This document shows positions 41,700 to 54,639 of a DNA stretch of 64,000 nt, piece by piece. Source of the stretch: Haemonchus contortus (lineage: Eukaryota > Nematoda > Chromadorea > Rhabditida > Trichostrongylidae); assembly GCA_000469685.2 (NCBI GenBank), contig LS997566.1:28155432-28219431 (forward strand), in the 5' to 3' direction. Position numbers and translations under genes: made by a program. Positions within the stretch are counted from its first letter, which is position 1, and every line of letters starts with the position of its first letter. Under the pieces are notes generated by a model that was not told the DNA's origin, did not search any database, and worked only from the letters and a program-made list of their open reading frames with translations.

Positions 41700-43732
41700 A
41701 GCAGTGCATCTTAAGAAAATCGCACTCTTTTATGCGCTCCCATTCACAAGAACAACAAAGGGCTCCTGGTAGGTAGATAGAAAAAAAAACACTGATCCCG
41801 TACGAGATTTTAAATGAACGGTTATGAAGGACGTTGCTGAACCTAATCTAAAGGCAGAGTTCACGATAACTTCGAGGTACCCCATTTTAGTCGAGAAGCA
41901 GAAGTATAGGTTGGGAATAGTTCATTTGTAGTGATGAAAGCGAGAAAATTCGCTTATTCCGAGAGAAGCAACGCTCCTCGGAAATTGGGAAAATAGAGGT
42001 TGGACGAGATTACCATGACGTAAATAACATGGAAGGGGCATTTGGAGCATATTTCGGTTATTACAACTGCGCAAATTGCTGACTACATCAAATCACAGCA
42101 GTACAGAACGTCATTTCACTGTCGCTATTGCTCACGACAAGTTGTTTGAAATGCCTACATCGGTTCCCTTGTGATCGGTGCAGCCTCTAAAATGCCGGTG
42201 AAACTCGTCCGAGGATACACACGGTACAATCTTTGAGTCTTCAAACCTACCTGACAAGGCCGTTTCCCGACCTAATAGCGCCATAATTGGTATACGAGGG
42301 AGCCTCAAATTCATCCCATGGGAAAATCTCAGGAACCATTTCTATCGTGAACTATGCTTTCGAGGAATCGTCTTCGATCAGTCCTTATCTTATGGGATTG
42401 TATGTGAATTGTCGACTCTCAATTGCAATACCAAAGCTAGCAAATGGAAGAATTTGTAAACATACACAATTTTCATGAACCCTCCGATGGAAAGATCTCC
42501 TTTTCCCACAAAAGGTGGCCTAATCAACGCAGAAACAGATAGGTGATTTCAGGGCGTAATCAATTGCATTCTGCTCAAGTTCCGGATGTATTTCTGTCGC
42601 AAGGAGTTTTTCCAAGAGTGATAATGAAACGGCGTCCTCTCGACTACTTCCGAAAGCACTTCGGTCAAGGATTTAAACCAACAAAAAAAGGAACTGAGAC
42701 ATGTTAAGTTGATAATATAGCAGTCGGATGAGAGGGGGTCATTGAACACCTGATCGGGATAGGTATTCACAAGACTTCCTTGAAGTCGAGCTTGCGCAAA
42801 TAGCTCCAAATATAGGGACTGACAATTAGCCTCGTTAACATTTCATCAATAAAAGTAAAAGAACTCATTGGATCGATAATTCACCAACCTAAAAGTAACG
42901 ATAATACTAGCCACATTTCGGGAACGATGATGCGGGTAAGTGGGTCGGTCACTTGACTTGGCGAAGGATTGAAATGAAAGTACGCTCCGCCCAAGCACGA
43001 TTTGATCGACGATGCTTGTTCGTTCGGATGCTTCCATTGTGCATTGAAACAAACAGGTAACAGCGATGTTACTGCCATGTACTTGTAGAGAACAACACTT
43101 TTTTCAACAAATAGTTCAACCTACTTCGGAAAGCGACAATCTGATCTGATTAGGTCATTCTTGAAGGTCACGGTAAAAAGGTGCAACGCCGCGGAAGTTC
43201 CGTTTCGCGTGTGTGTTAGACGCACATGTTCTCTGTAAAAAAAGTTCATGGTTCTCCCGAGAACACTCAGATGAACTACCATGAGAAGCTCTTCTTATCA
43301 CAGTGACGCTTCTCATATACTTCTCTCCTTCATTCCTGGAAAACGTGGAGCGGCCAAGGCTCTATACGTTTATTTTCACCAATCGTTCTCGAGCACTTAG
43401 CCCTAAACGAATCACAAAATGTCACTGATGCTCGGAAGTTCAAATTACTTTAGCATCAAAAACTTTGAGGTTTCCGCTACTTATATTTCAGAAGGTACAT
43501 GCTGCGACGGCACGAGTGGAGGTAAAAATAAACTTGCGTCGAAGATACTAGTGAAGGGAGAACTATGGACAACTAAAATCTGGCGGATAATTGACTGCCT
43601 ACACTTCCAGTCGATTTCAGAGATGCGCAATTTGAAGAGTTTATGCCTGCGGGAATTTATGCTTGCAGTTGCTGCTTGCTAACATATTACATCCGACCAT
43701 AAAATGAAACGATGGGGTAGCAAATATTGATG
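41700..43732. other. no gene seen
   Basis: I found no exon pair or known repeat. Open frames are short and motif-free. Confidence 0.4.
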
Positions 43733-44024
43733 TTAATCTTGCCTGAAACTCTCACGAAGTTGGTATAAAAAATACCCGGCTGACCTGGTCCCATTATCGG
43801 TTGCTGGGTGATTTCGAGGATCCACGAAGTGACGGTGAGTGCTTCTCCTTTGGGTTACGTGGTGCTCTGAGGGTCTCGAACTTCCTTAGGGTTGTGGAGA
43901 CCTCTGATCTAAAATCCGCAAATTGTTTTTGATCCAATTCCAGACTCTGAAGAAGGCGATATCGCCGAAACGTTAGCTGATAAATTTTTTATACCAACCT
44001 CGTGGGAGTTTCAAGCAAGATTAA
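43733..44024 (+). mobile_element. terminal fragment of a second Penelope-like family, with inverted partial copy
   Basis: An inverted repeat (43733-43774 against 43983-44024, about 90% matching, starting TTAATCTTGC) encloses about 210 bp that contains the same hammerhead-like core as the big array. The arrangement of a terminal repeat preceded by its own inverted piece repeats, in miniature, the layout of the 28.8-38.3 kb array. Sequence beyond the core is different, so this is another family. A related inverted stretch (GTGAACGGTGC) occurs near 44670. Confidence 0.45.
43941..43979 (+). ncRNA. hammerhead-like ribozyme motif, second family
   Basis: CAG-A-CT, CTGAAGA, A, GGC-GATATC-GCC, GAAA, CGTT, AGCTG. 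Compared with the array motif, the stem II loop, the bulged base (A for G) and the cleavage-site base (T for A) differ, while paired and core positions are kept. This pattern of change supports a selected fold. Confidence 0.55.
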
Positions 44025-44041
44025 ATGCACCGTTCACTATG

Positions 44042-45173
44042 ATTTTGGGTAATCCAGATTATGATGAAAAATGGAAGACAATATCGAAACTAGAGCGACT
44101 GAGGTGAAGGGACTGCGTGCATCGGTGCTTCCAAAGTGAAAAAAGGCTTCGAAAAAACGTTAAAAAGGGGGCTGGACGAGAATGAGACCAGAAAAATGAA
44201 GAAGAGTGGGGCGTCCGGACGAGCAAAACAGTGGTTTCACTGCGCGCGCGTGGGTCCTGGTGCGAAGAACAGACAATGGTAAGCAAAAATTCATTCACTT
44301 ATAAGCATAAATAAACAAAAAAACCCCTAGTAACAGCGAAAGTAGCTCACCTTTTTCAGCCTCTAGGAGTAGGAAATTAAACAAGGGATAACAGTAACAG
44401 CAGAAAGAAAATAGAGGAAAGAAGAATGGGAGAAAAACATCGCCTCTCGGCGATTAGCTGATTGTGCGTGGGTCCTAGAACGAATAATAGCAATCTTTAT
44501 TGTCTCGACACTCGTCTAACGTAACGGGGCGGGAACGCGAATTACGGCAACAACGGGGCTGCCACTGCCCTGGACGTCGAGATTGGGGGAGTGCGAGGGT
44601 CCCTTCTACAACCCATGGGGGCCGCTTAGTATTAATAAGTTAAGAACTCAGTAACCTTTTTTATCGTGAACGGTGCCTTTAAATCAATTCACAACAATGC
44701 CGAGTTTTATGGAAGCCAGAAAGTGTAGCAAACATTCCTTGTCAGAATTGTGTAGAGAATTTTCGCGTTCATTCAGATCAATGGACCCCACCACCTTGTT
44801 CCACGAGGCACCAGTATCACTTGGATACTCTCGAATTAAGCTGATAAGTTTGGATTCGTTCCCTTATACACTGCCAGTCGTTTCTGTCCCATCATCTTCT
44901 TACAAAATAAACTATCTTTCTGAGGGCAATTTTATCGAATCACAATTACAATACAATTACAGATCACATTTCTGATTATTATTTTTCAAATTATTCATTA
45001 TTCGTTTTTATATTTTTCGACGCTTTCGAGTATCAGTTAAGCTCACAGCCTTTTAGAGATTCTTGAAGCGTTGTGGTCTAAGAATCACTCACTTCCAACT
45101 AAGATTATAGGAGAAGACAAAAGTTCATGTGAGGAAATTATTGAAAGGAGCGAAATTAAGCGTTACCAACTGG
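44042..45173. other. no gene seen
   Basis: Open frames at 44059-44298 (-) and 44673-44975 (+) have no recognised motif. A phrase CGTGGGTCCT.GNGCGAA recurs near 44248 and 44467, suggesting an old local duplication. Confidence 0.35.
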
Positions 45174-45576
45174 TTAATTACTTATACTGCGTGTAATAGT
45201 TTGAAAAAACACTCGAAATGAAATTCTTGGGGCATTGATGCATTTCGATGATACTCTTTTGGCTTCACTTATAAGCGCAATCTTTTTCCTCGGATATTCC
45301 ATGCAGCAAACAGTGCATCTTCTCCAGCTCCCTTTCGGACCTTCAATCCTAATTGTAAATTGTTTTTGGAGAGGGAGACTCGCCAAAAACAATCTGACTT
45401 GAGGGATCTACAAGGTCTAGCTTAACAATGCTCTCTGCCTCTAACCAATCCATCAAAGAGTTGAGGACAAAGTTCGTCGTGTGTATTGACAAAGTTGTTT
45501 GGTATCTTGCTGGGTCTGGACCACACGAGCCGTGAAGAGTAAGAGATGAATTGAGCAGTTTCCTAATTTCTAACAA
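45174..45576 (-). pseudogene. decayed coding region, possibly transposase
   Basis: Two overlapping minus-strand frames (45349-45576 and 45174-45392) read like one broken protein: LNSLMDWLEAESIVKLDLVD, then WRRCTVCCMEYPRKK. A Cys-x-x-Cys followed by basic residues near a C-terminus recalls piggyBac transposases, but the remaining Cys/His positions are not visible. No terminal repeats or TTAA duplication found. The assignment is weak. Confidence 0.2.
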
Positions 45577-45777
45577 TTAGAGCCTAACAAAATAACAGTG
45601 GACGTTGTTTTATGCACCCATTATTTGAGATGAAATTCTATCAAAATAGGTTGCCTAAAACGTAGCAAGTCGTTTTGTGCCTGACTTATCACTTCTTCGC
45701 TTTCATACTTCTGACATTTTGATGGAAATTTACCTCAAAAGTGAGGTGTTTAAGAATTTAGTTTGCTCTTGATACCG

Positions 45778-45915
45778 TGGCGTCAGACACACTTGAAAGG
45801 CGCACTCGCCAATGGGTTACCGTACCGAAAAAGATGGAAGGCTCGGTTGGCCTAGGCAGACTTTGATCCGGGATTCAAACCCCTGCGCCACTTCCCACCA
45901 CACCACTTCCACCAC
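45778..45915 (-). repeat. tRNA-derived SINE, family A, antisense partial copy
   Basis: On the minus strand: GTGGTGTGGTGGGAAGTGG head, B-box-like GGTTTGAATCCCGGATC, then CTGCCTAGGCCAACCGAGCC, matching the first half of the 17371 copy. Confidence 0.55.
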
Positions 45916-46318
45916 TACATAGCTCTAGAAAAATTAGGTATATCAGCTGTAGGTGCGCCTGAAATAGCAAGAGGGAGGAGGATGAGATCAGAAAGAATTA
46001 CGATGTTTCCATCTTTTCTTATCCTGTATGTATAAAGCGCTAACTTTGCGTGTAGGTTTGCATTCCCCCGTTTGTGCGTCCTCGCAAAAGTCACGTAGGC
46101 GCGATCAAGAGCGTGGAGAACACTTGAACGCGGTGGGGAAGTAGATCACATGCTAACCAATTCTTTTAGAGAAGAGAGCAAGTAGGGTAGGAACGTTTAC
46201 ATTGGCATCTGTTGGTATCAGTCATCATCGAACATTCTGCTGACTGTTTTCCATTACTTATCTGATGCACAATTGAATAATGTTTTGGGACGTTAATCAA
46301 TCCCGTCAGAAGGATCTC

Positions 46319-46428
46319 GCGCATTCGACTTCCATTCAGAACCGTAGTGGCGTATTAAATGCCTATGTGGTCTATGCAATGACATGCGGTGGCCGGTCGA
46401 TGTACAAGTCAGTGCTTTTCTGCACCTC
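46319..46428 (-). repeat. tRNA-derived SINE, family A, antisense tail
   Basis: It contains GGTGGCCGGTCGATGTACAA and the neighbouring bases seen at the 3' part of the 9478-9716 copy. The head is missing. Confidence 0.6.
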
Positions 46429-46559
46429 CGCCCCGATCGCAATTTCTTACAATCGAACTAGAACGACATTTTCAATAATAAATGTGATGACAGCTATGCT
46501 CTTGAAAGGATATTTTGCTCTTAAGTGCTCAGCTCCAATGCGCGATTCCCAGAAAAGGG

Positions 46560-46900
46560 TTACAAACCTTGAGACTCGAGATCTTTGTCAGCTCTTATCG
46601 CTTGTCATCAGTGATTGTCACCAATCCCTCGAGTCCCTTTACATCCCACTCCACCTACTGAAGTACCGAACCTCCAAGTTAGAAGGAAACGCGTTTAAGA
46701 CCTAGTGGCTCTCGCCCTCTATGACTCGTTATCAGTCCCTAATGATTTTTAACAATCTCTAACACTAAACATTTACCTTCTGATCCTACACCCAAGTGTC
46801 AAGACTCCACCGTTGTCACGAAGGAGGTGACGAGTCCTGAGACTCTTGCCCTCTAAGGCTTCTTATCGAGTCCTCTCAATTGTTATCTCTTGCTGCCACC
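46560..46900. repeat. diverged tandem units, period about 150 bp
   Basis: Three blocks share GACTC.TGCCCTCTA and TTATC..GTCC phrases near 46571, 46705 and 46840. The units are too diverged for exact borders. Confidence 0.3.
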
Positions 46901-47055
46901 TATCATCAGTGTTCCCATGCTACCGCTCGTATTGCTGCCAAATTGAAACACTTTAGATCGAGGGTAACAGAAATTTCCGACAAATACATACTTATCGACA
47001 CACCCACATACATACACATACAGTGACAACGATCACACTTAACAAACTACATATA

Positions 47056-47201
47056 CTAGGATGGATGGAATAATAGGTTCTTCAAATCCATCAAGAAGTT
47101 TCGAAATTGTGCGGTAGCTCCTTCAAAGAAACCAAAGAATGTGCAACGAGGATTAGCTTGTTCAGATTTTCGTCTCATGTCCAAGGCAAATCCTACTGTG
47201 A
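47056..47201 (-). CDS. probable terminal exon, unidentified protein
   Basis: Acceptor GAAAGTTTTCAG, then two bases and 47 codons to a TAG at 47056-47058. The peptide begins TVGFALDMRRKSEQANP and continues CTFFGFFEGATAQFRN, which has ordinary globular composition. The exon requires an upstream exon ending in phase 1. The segment ending at 49349 would fit in phase, but its own acceptor is unclear. I do not recognise the family. Confidence 0.45.
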
Positions 47202-48479
47202 CTGAAAACTTTCATTCTCATGGTGGAGTAGTTCGCAATCACGAAAACCTTTCCAGCTTATCGGCTTGAATCTGACCTATCCCGCTAGATGATGCTCGTC
47301 GTAATCCTTTCGCTTCATAAGTGAAACCCTAAATCTTGCGCTCCTTAGTTAGAAGTTGTCTAAACAAAAAAGTCTTGTATTACCGAGCTGTCCAAAAAGC
47401 TTTCATTAGGTAATTACAATATATATTGGCAAAAAACAGATTTGTATGAATCGCTTCCTGAAGGTCATAAAATATGATAGACAGGGTTCAGTCTTTCCGA
47501 ACACTAACTTCAACCTCGATTCACGTTTCAGAGTGTAAGAAGAAATCCATCTACGACTTTATCAAAACAGTAATAAATTCGAAAAGCAGGACAATTTGAT
47601 GCAATAAGCGGTCGGTTGATTGTGTACTCTTTGCCACTGATGTAGACATGACTATCTTCGAGTTGTCTAAAAGAATTTCTTTTAAAAAACCTTCGAGAGA
47701 ACTATCAATCAGAAACAGATGGGGCTTTGGAATACGGACGCAATTCATCTTGTTTCTGTTATGCTCAGCGACATATAATATATAAAGGAAAAGCGTCCCA
47801 TCCCGCCCCCGTCGAAGCTTATGTCATCGAGAGATTTCAGAGGCCTGAGCCGCCCATGCGCGCGGCGCAGCCCACTGCTCTTGATGACATTACAGCACCG
47901 CTCAATGTCAGTGAAGCGAATGATTTGCACTAGTCCGTTTTATCCTCTCTTCGAACTGAGGACCATTCTCGTGTGCCACACTGACAACTGCGACGTACCT
48001 CAAGAATAGCGGACAGACGTGCGACGGCTGCGGCGTGACCTAGAGATTCGCGGAACGAACCGCGCTCGGTATAGAATGGGAAAATAAATGGCGATGCCCC
48101 TTGAGAATTGATCCTCTATCTGTATTTGTAAACTGGAAGTGAGGTTACGAAAGTGCTCCCTTTCCATAATAAGATGGGTCACATCGTCTGAATCGAAATT
48201 TCGAGCGATTAACCACGCTGTTGTTCCAAACCTCTACACTGGATCAGGCCATTTTTGTCGCGCCAGATTCTATTTCCCAATGCATGGAGAGAGAGGTGCT
48301 GTGTTCAGTGGACAAAGCACCAAGACCTTCAATTGGGGGTACTTCACTTCCCTCGCGAGTTCCTGGGTAGATTCTATTATTGACAACATCGTAACCAATA
48401 TAGTCCTCTTGTCGAATATGTTACGGTAGTGGATAGGAAGGACAGAGTCTACAAGTTGCAAAGAGTCTTTCTTCCATAG

Positions 48480-49150
48480 AGGTGACATATCAGCGTGGGA
48501 CGCACGGGCTAGAAGCAATCATAGATTAATGTCCGAACTTGCGAAGCTGTGTAGAGAAGCCATTAAGGAAGTTCTCAAAATTGAAGAGCTGAAGTCCTGG
48601 CACATACTTCCAGGACTGAAAGAGCATACGAAAAGCTCGCCGGAGCTTCTACACCTTGAAGGAGCAATTACTGTCTCGAAAGACAGCATAGAAGGTCATC
48701 TAGGACAGCTACTCGGGAATCTTCGACAGCCACGTCTATCTGCACTTCTGCCCTATCATCTCGGCTAGTGTGAACATGTCGATCCCTTAGTTATCCCCTC
48801 CAGAATTCAAGATGAAGAATTGTACGTCGTCCCCCCCCCCCCCACCCCCGATCGAAACGAAGTATTTGAAGCTGCCTTTACCACCTATCGCCAAACTTTG
48901 ATTATTCTCGCCGAGGTGCCTGTCGGATTACAACGCAGGACACTTTTGCTGAATAAAAAGAGAAATCCAGACGATAAGTGCAACTACTGCCCGATCTGTA
49001 CAATATCCGTAAACTTAACACAAGAGTCACGCTCAACAGAATTGTTAGAATTCAAGGTGAACAACAGTTAGCAGAGACTTAGAGAAGCTTCAGTACAATC
49101 GATCATATCCTTACGGCTACAGAACGCTTTGACATGATTTTGTTATAATG
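48480..49150 (+). pseudogene. RTE-type LINE remnant (connector and early RT region)
   Basis: In shifting frames one reads SELAKLCREAIKE, a phrase common upstream of the RT domain in nematode RTE elements. A DSHVYL-like stretch follows, then CNYCPICTISV (compare the NYRPICLLS motif) and a DHI-like piece before ERF. There are many stops, one C14 run (48830-48843) and no catalytic motif intact. Orientation is +. Confidence 0.6.
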
Positions 49151-49348
49151 GTCATCGGCTCGACAGATTCGATAGACCCAACTACAATGTAAGCCCCTGA
49201 AGCAATTTGAAATCTGAATCCTCCGCCCTTCTTGTCATATGATCAAGAGCTGAGCTCGACTGCTTCACGAAACAAAGCACAAATCATGTACATTACTACA
49301 TTTTTTTAGTGAACAGCAAGTATGTCAAGCAGAAACGAGGTAGCTCAC

Positions 49349-49540
49349 CTCCGCATTCATCACAGCTGACCAAAAGACGGAGACGCCAAAAGAGGGTCCC
49401 TGCTCTGCTCATAACCGAAAATAACTGTTTCACAGCTATGGCACTCATCAGTGTTGCAATTTTTCGAAGCGCTACGGGCAGTCCATCTTCAAACACGTCA
49501 CTTCCTTTTTCATGAGAACACCAATCTCCACTAGCTACTC
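49349..49540 (-). CDS. possible exon, unidentified
   Basis: About 64 codons are open on the minus strand up to a strong donor GCGGAG|GTGAGC, with peptide GLPVALRKIATLMSAIAVKQ then LVSCDECGG. There is no convincing acceptor at the other side. The frame would join the exon at 47056-47201 in phase 1. It could also be repeat-derived. Confidence 0.25.
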
Positions 49541-50072
49541 AACGACGTCATCTTGCCTCACAGATATCAGAGCACCTTTGAGGCTCTTACTGTTTTTTCT
49601 CTTAACGAGACTCCTCCGTTTCATCCCTGGATAACCTCAACGAATTTCAGGACCGACTTTCGTTAAAAAGGGGATATCGGATAGTGCTCCGGGGAAGCTG
49701 TCAATCAGACGTTTCTCCGCTTCATCGGCATTCTGGGAATTTTAGAAAACGTTGTAAAAGGAAGCACTCGACATCGTGCGAGGCCCGGACGCGAGCGAGT
49801 TGATCATCCTTTTGAGTGACTGTCGACGCTCTAGCCAACCAGAATCGGACAGAATAGGAGCCTCTCCTCTCTCCATAAGCTTTTCCTACCTTACACTGCT
49901 CGTGAGAAACGTTGTTTCGTTTTTTTTCGCTAGGGTCGGAAAATTGTGCGATCTATTTAATAACATGTAATCAGATCTCGATCTTTTGTGAATCTTAGAC
50001 CTTAAATGTAAACTACGTCAGCTTACTTGACACACATACCGTACCTCAGAACTTTATGATGAAAAAACATAC

Positions 50073-50187
50073 CTTTGCGTACTCCGATCTCTGGATTGGT
50101 CCTTCTGATGGAGGTTTTAATTGAACTTCATTATATCTAGCTTCTGCTGAAGACCCTTTTCGCTTTCGCTGTTGTGGAGCTGGTCTA
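50073..50187 (-). CDS. probable internal exon with basic motif
   Basis: Acceptor CACTTTTTAG, donor GCAAAG|GTATGT. One leading base and 38 codons: RPAPQQRKRKGSSAEAR then KPPSEGPIQRSEYAK. The QQRKRKG stretch is basic. The exon enters at phase 2 and leaves at phase 0, which matches both the exon at 55877-55932 upstream and the first exon of the TSP1-like gene (24289) downstream. If joined, the gene would have a 26-kb intron holding the Penelope array. The link is inference. Confidence 0.5.
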
Positions 50188-50189
50188 CT

Positions 50190-51050
50190 AAAAAGTGAAG
50201 TGTTTTGCAGGGGTGAGTGAGCTCTTTAGACATTTTGCTTTCAGTTTCACTCATTAAAACAGGCGAATTTTGATGATAGCCAATTTCGATTCATTTCAGT
50301 AGTAGCAGCTCGTTCGACCCTGCTCCTTTGTAAGTTCTTTTGTGATTATGGCCCTCAAGTAGTGAAGTTTCCAATGCGATTCTAGCGCTAGACTGACCTT
50401 TTTTCCTCTTACTACACGGTTCCTATATATGAACACAAATGTTTTTTGTTAGATAAGACTGCGCTACTTGAATGTTTAGTACATGTGTGCGTGTTTGCTA
50501 AGCTCTTGACCTATCATTAGTCAGTCCAGTTGGACGACTTGGGCAGCCATGCTTTTTTTCTGATAGAAAGTTGGAGTAACAGGCTAGTACCGGCTTTCAC
50601 TTCAGTGTGGTTGATTTCATACCTGTGATCGCGAAATTCCATGCTTGATTCACTATTTCACTTGAGTTACTCTTGAAGGTACAGATAACATCAAAATGGT
50701 TTCTTAGATTTCCCTCAGGATTACCCAGTTGCCCCCAAGGGCAACAGAGGCAACAGGACAGACGCTATCGGCCCTAAAACTTGAGAGCTAAAGCACAAAA
50801 GGAGCCTCACTACCGCATTGGCTAGATGTCACGTGTCAAGGCGATACAGATTGCGTATTCGCTCCAGGACCCACACACATACAGATGATCGCCGAGTAAT
50901 GAGGCAATGTTTTCATCCTATTCTTTTATTCTCTCTTATTTTTTTTTCCTGCTGGCATCCCTTATATGGTTTTCCTCCGGATGAAAAAGGTGGGTTATTT
51001 TCGGTGTTAGTAGCGCTTCTTTTAACTTATGCTTATGAGTGAATAAACTT
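50190..51050. other. no gene seen
   Basis: No supported exon or known repeat. Confidence 0.35.
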
Positions 51051-51059
51051 CAAAGGACA

Positions 51060-51300
51060 TTTCTGGTTGCTGTAGTCAGCTGTTCGCACTAGGGCTGCCA
51101 CGTACGCAATGACACATGCTCTATAGTTCGTCCAAACACCCCTTCTACTTCACATTTCTCATCTCGTTCTCGCCCAGTCTCCTCTTTACCGATTTTTTCG
51201 AAGCCTTTTACTACTCTGCAAACACCGATATTCGTCCACCTTCTCCTTCATTCGAACATGACCCAGATTTATCGCGAACTGTTTCTTTGAACTAAACTAA
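51060..51300 (-). repeat. dispersed low-copy repeat C, copy 1
   Basis: Shares landmarks with 57660-57960 (TTTTTCGAAGCC, CCAGATTTATCGCG) and with 55595-55740 (TGCTGTAGTCAGCTGT, AGTTCGTNCAAACACC). The best copy (57.7 kb) reads like a broken protein on the minus strand, so the family may derive from a gene or transposon. Confidence 0.5.
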
Positions 51301-52879
51301 CCTAGGCTTCACAGCAGTGATGAGTGTCGTTTTTACGCAATCATGAATACCGCACTCATGAGTGAGCGTGAAATGGAAGATTTGAAGCTAACCTGAGGGA
51401 CGTTTATTAATAGAACATGCTCCCATGCACGACACAAGAATTAGTTCGTTGGCCCGAAATGGTATTCTGGACGTTGGGTGACTCACTAGGGATTTCCGCG
51501 ATAATGCTGAACTAATGAGGAGCAGAAACATCTGGATCCTAGATCTCTAGGAGATACGCTGCAAAAGAACAAAGACGTAGAGTTCGAGGACGGCGCCAAG
51601 TTCTAGTACAACGAACAAGACCTATACGAAATGGCGGAGCAATGGTAGCCGCGTAGTCTCTTGAAGACCCTGTTCCCGCTGTCAACAGGACCACCCGTCG
51701 TATCATGCATATCGGGATCGACACGAAAAAGGGGTACTGGGCAACAATATAATAATGCTACCCAGATGCTACGGGCACGGAAAGGTCGAGATTTTCTGAG
51801 TTTTGACGGTGCCATGAGATCTTTCCGAAAGGGGGCTATCTGAACATAGCGGATGGTTTGAATTGCCGCGTCGGCAGTGAACGGAAGGGGCAGAAAAGAT
51901 TCGAGGAAGATGTAGGAGCTAGAAACGAAAAAGGAAAAAGGGCTCCCGACCTGGCTACAGCCCACGACCCAGCAGTCTGCAGCGCGGGAGTCATAGAGGT
52001 AACCTGTAGCAACTGAGGGGAACAAACAGGAGTCGGCCGTGTGGTCGTGAGAAAAACATTATTCAACACTGTAATAGCCATCGAGGTTTTGCTTAGGAGA
52101 ACGTAGATATTTCCTTCCCAAAGTGGCCATCAAGCTCCCAAAAAAAGCAACGACAAGAAAGATGGATTGATTCGGTAGTGACAACTGCGTCAAGCGGAAA
52201 AGGACGACCGCAGGAGGAGAATGCTTTCTCTCGTACCTTCCAGCAAACATGGAACAACGCAGCCGTACGCTACTCTTGGCCAATTGCCAAATACTTACTA
52301 GAAGGTAGATGCCCCGTGATTGAACTTATACCACCGCTTTTCGCTTCAATAATACATGCAATTCAATAACACTTTATTCTGAGTCTGAGCGTCTAACTGT
52401 CATTCCTTAATGTTTTGTTGATCGTGTTATGAAGTTGGTTTGCTTAGGAGTTTGTTTATGTTTCGGGGCTCTTAATTCTTACAGACGTTTTCACCAGTCG
52501 AGCGTCCTCTACTTGGTGAAGCGTAGTTGTTTACTTCGTTTGACCACGATGCCGTGAAAAGGTATCTTCAAACCCTCGTATGATGTGAACTTTTTTTCAA
52601 GATTACAGCACTTCAGCAGGACATGTTATCTTCTCAACAAAAACTAACGACCTGTTTTTAGCGTTCTGGGACCATGTCGAACAAGTCAGAACAGAGTCCG
52701 CACGTGACACGCGCCGAAGAGTGCTATGATTACAGTAGCAAAGGCAAAAAATTATGGAAATGGACCCATTGTACGAGATGCTCATTGGTGGAAGAAGTTC
52801 GTCTTTTCACTGATCGGAGCCTAAAATTGAGCTTAAAGTACGTAGGAGATAACTGAAGAAATCGAGTTCAGGCGCAGAT
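51301..52879. other. no gene seen
   Basis: The minus frame at 51603-52025 (140 codons) is mirrored by several + frames and has no recognisable motif or splice context. A donor-like TTCTA|GTAAGT on the minus strand at 52301 has no matching acceptor in frame. Confidence 0.35.
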
Positions 52880-54250
52880 AAGAAGAAAACGTCAGTGGTC
52901 TCCCAAATCAAAGTTTTCATCGTGATAACAGCTCACAGGCGGAGGCGACGACTGGCTCACTGTGGAGAGAGGATGGGATTCCTGGGCAATAGGAATAAAG
53001 AGGTTAAGGAAACGATTGGGCGTGATCGAGGCATGGAAGGCGTCAGAGTCGAAGGATTACAAGGCACACCCAATTCCTGAACAGTGCGACCATCGAAAGA
53101 AGAATCCCAAATGCGTGGAGAAGCATTATCGTTACCGTCTTCAAGAAGAGAGCAGAGCGATGGAGTGATCCGACTATCCTGGGACTAGGTTGACTGCACA
53201 TACCATGAGGCTATACGACGGTTAAGCGGTTAGTCGATTCACGAATGAGAGAGCTGGCTCCGATATCACAGAAGCAGGGCACATTCACGCCAGAAAGTTC
53301 CACAACAGATGCTATCTGCGCAGTTACACAAGTCTTGAAGAAGCATCGAGGAAGGCGTAGACCCTGCCTAACTTTTCTCGATCTGGTGAAAACGTTCGAC
53401 CGTTTACCGCGATCAGTACTCTGGAGAGCGTTTGGAGAAACGAACAGTTCCAGAACACCTGATCCCCCTTGACAAGAGCATGTACGAACATCCAAAGGCA
53501 CTCTCCACTGCCGAACAAGAGCCATGGAAGTTATGGTTGATGTACGTCAAGTATCAGCACCGCGCCCGTTCTTCTTGCTGCTAACGACAAATGTCATCAT
53601 ATAAAAGGATCGTAGGTAGGGCAGTGAAGATCGTTCTTTACGCTGATGGCATCGGTTTGATAGCGGAAGGGAGAGGGAAAATGAAGGAAACTGCAGAGCG
53701 CCCAGGCGGTATAAGGCCCCCCCCCCATATTGTGAAAACGACCAAGTTTTCCAGCTCGGATACTGCTCCGAACCATGCGTAGGTTGTCTCGAGAGAAGCA
53801 GAGAAAAAGTACAGGACTTTCGACATTTGCGGAAAGTTACTTGGCTACTGTTGGTAGCATGTCCAGTGGCATTCTCTGGGTCATATAGAGCAGTAGTGAA
53901 GCTCGCGATGTCCTACGACAGCGAGCCACAGGCATGAATCCTGAGGAGCAACTCTATTCAAAACTCTGCTCTGTGGTTGGTCGCAACTGGACTGGATCGG
54001 AAAGTGGGCATTAGAACGGTTATAAACTGCTCTCGTCCAGCTGGGGACGATCGAGCAGTGCTTACAATGGTATGGGCAGATGAGGGTGATCACGCTTAAC
54101 ACCTTCAGAAGAGTTGGAGACTTGAATACCTTGCCAGAATCAAGCTCTGGGAAAAGATGAAGCGCAGAGAATGTAAAGGATCATCAAGAATAGCGGATCC
54201 CGCGATTACGCCGGTCTGAAGCTCGAGAGGAGCGAAAGAAGATTTCTTAT
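52880..54250 (+). pseudogene. RTE-type LINE remnant with reverse transcriptase motifs
   Basis: Order of phrases on the + strand: IVTVFKK, a LTAHTMRLY-like piece, TTDAICAVTQVLKKHR, RRRPCLTFLDLVKTFDRL (motif A region, Asp present), LPRSVLWRAFG, then VLYADGIGLIAEG (motif C, YADG where YADD is expected), and GRNWTGSE and DYAGLK fragments near the end. Frames change repeatedly and stops are frequent, so the copy is dead. The order and content match the RTE-type retrotransposons abundant in strongylids. Confidence 0.75.
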
Positions 54251-54639
54251 CACGACGCCACTAACAACTTGTTATCGATCATCATTCTCCAGATGCTACG
54301 ATACGTCTATATCTTCCTCACCTTCAGTAATATCTGTTGATAGCAATCTCAAGGTATAAAAGGAAGAAATGAGAAGCGGAGGTGACTTTCCGCTGGTAAT
54401 ATATTACTTAATTGATAGTAATTGCAACGCAGCGACACATACCATTGAACAAAGGTGTATGTTAATAAACGTAAGGGAAAAATATAATATAAATGATGAG
54501 ACAGGAGTGAGGCATCAGCCCAACCGTAATATAGAAAACATGTACTATCATGCTGTTAGCCTTGAAATTCCATGCACCCCTTTCATAAGTTCGACTGTAG
54601 CATGGAGAAAAATTATCACCATACATAAAGCGCTCGCGT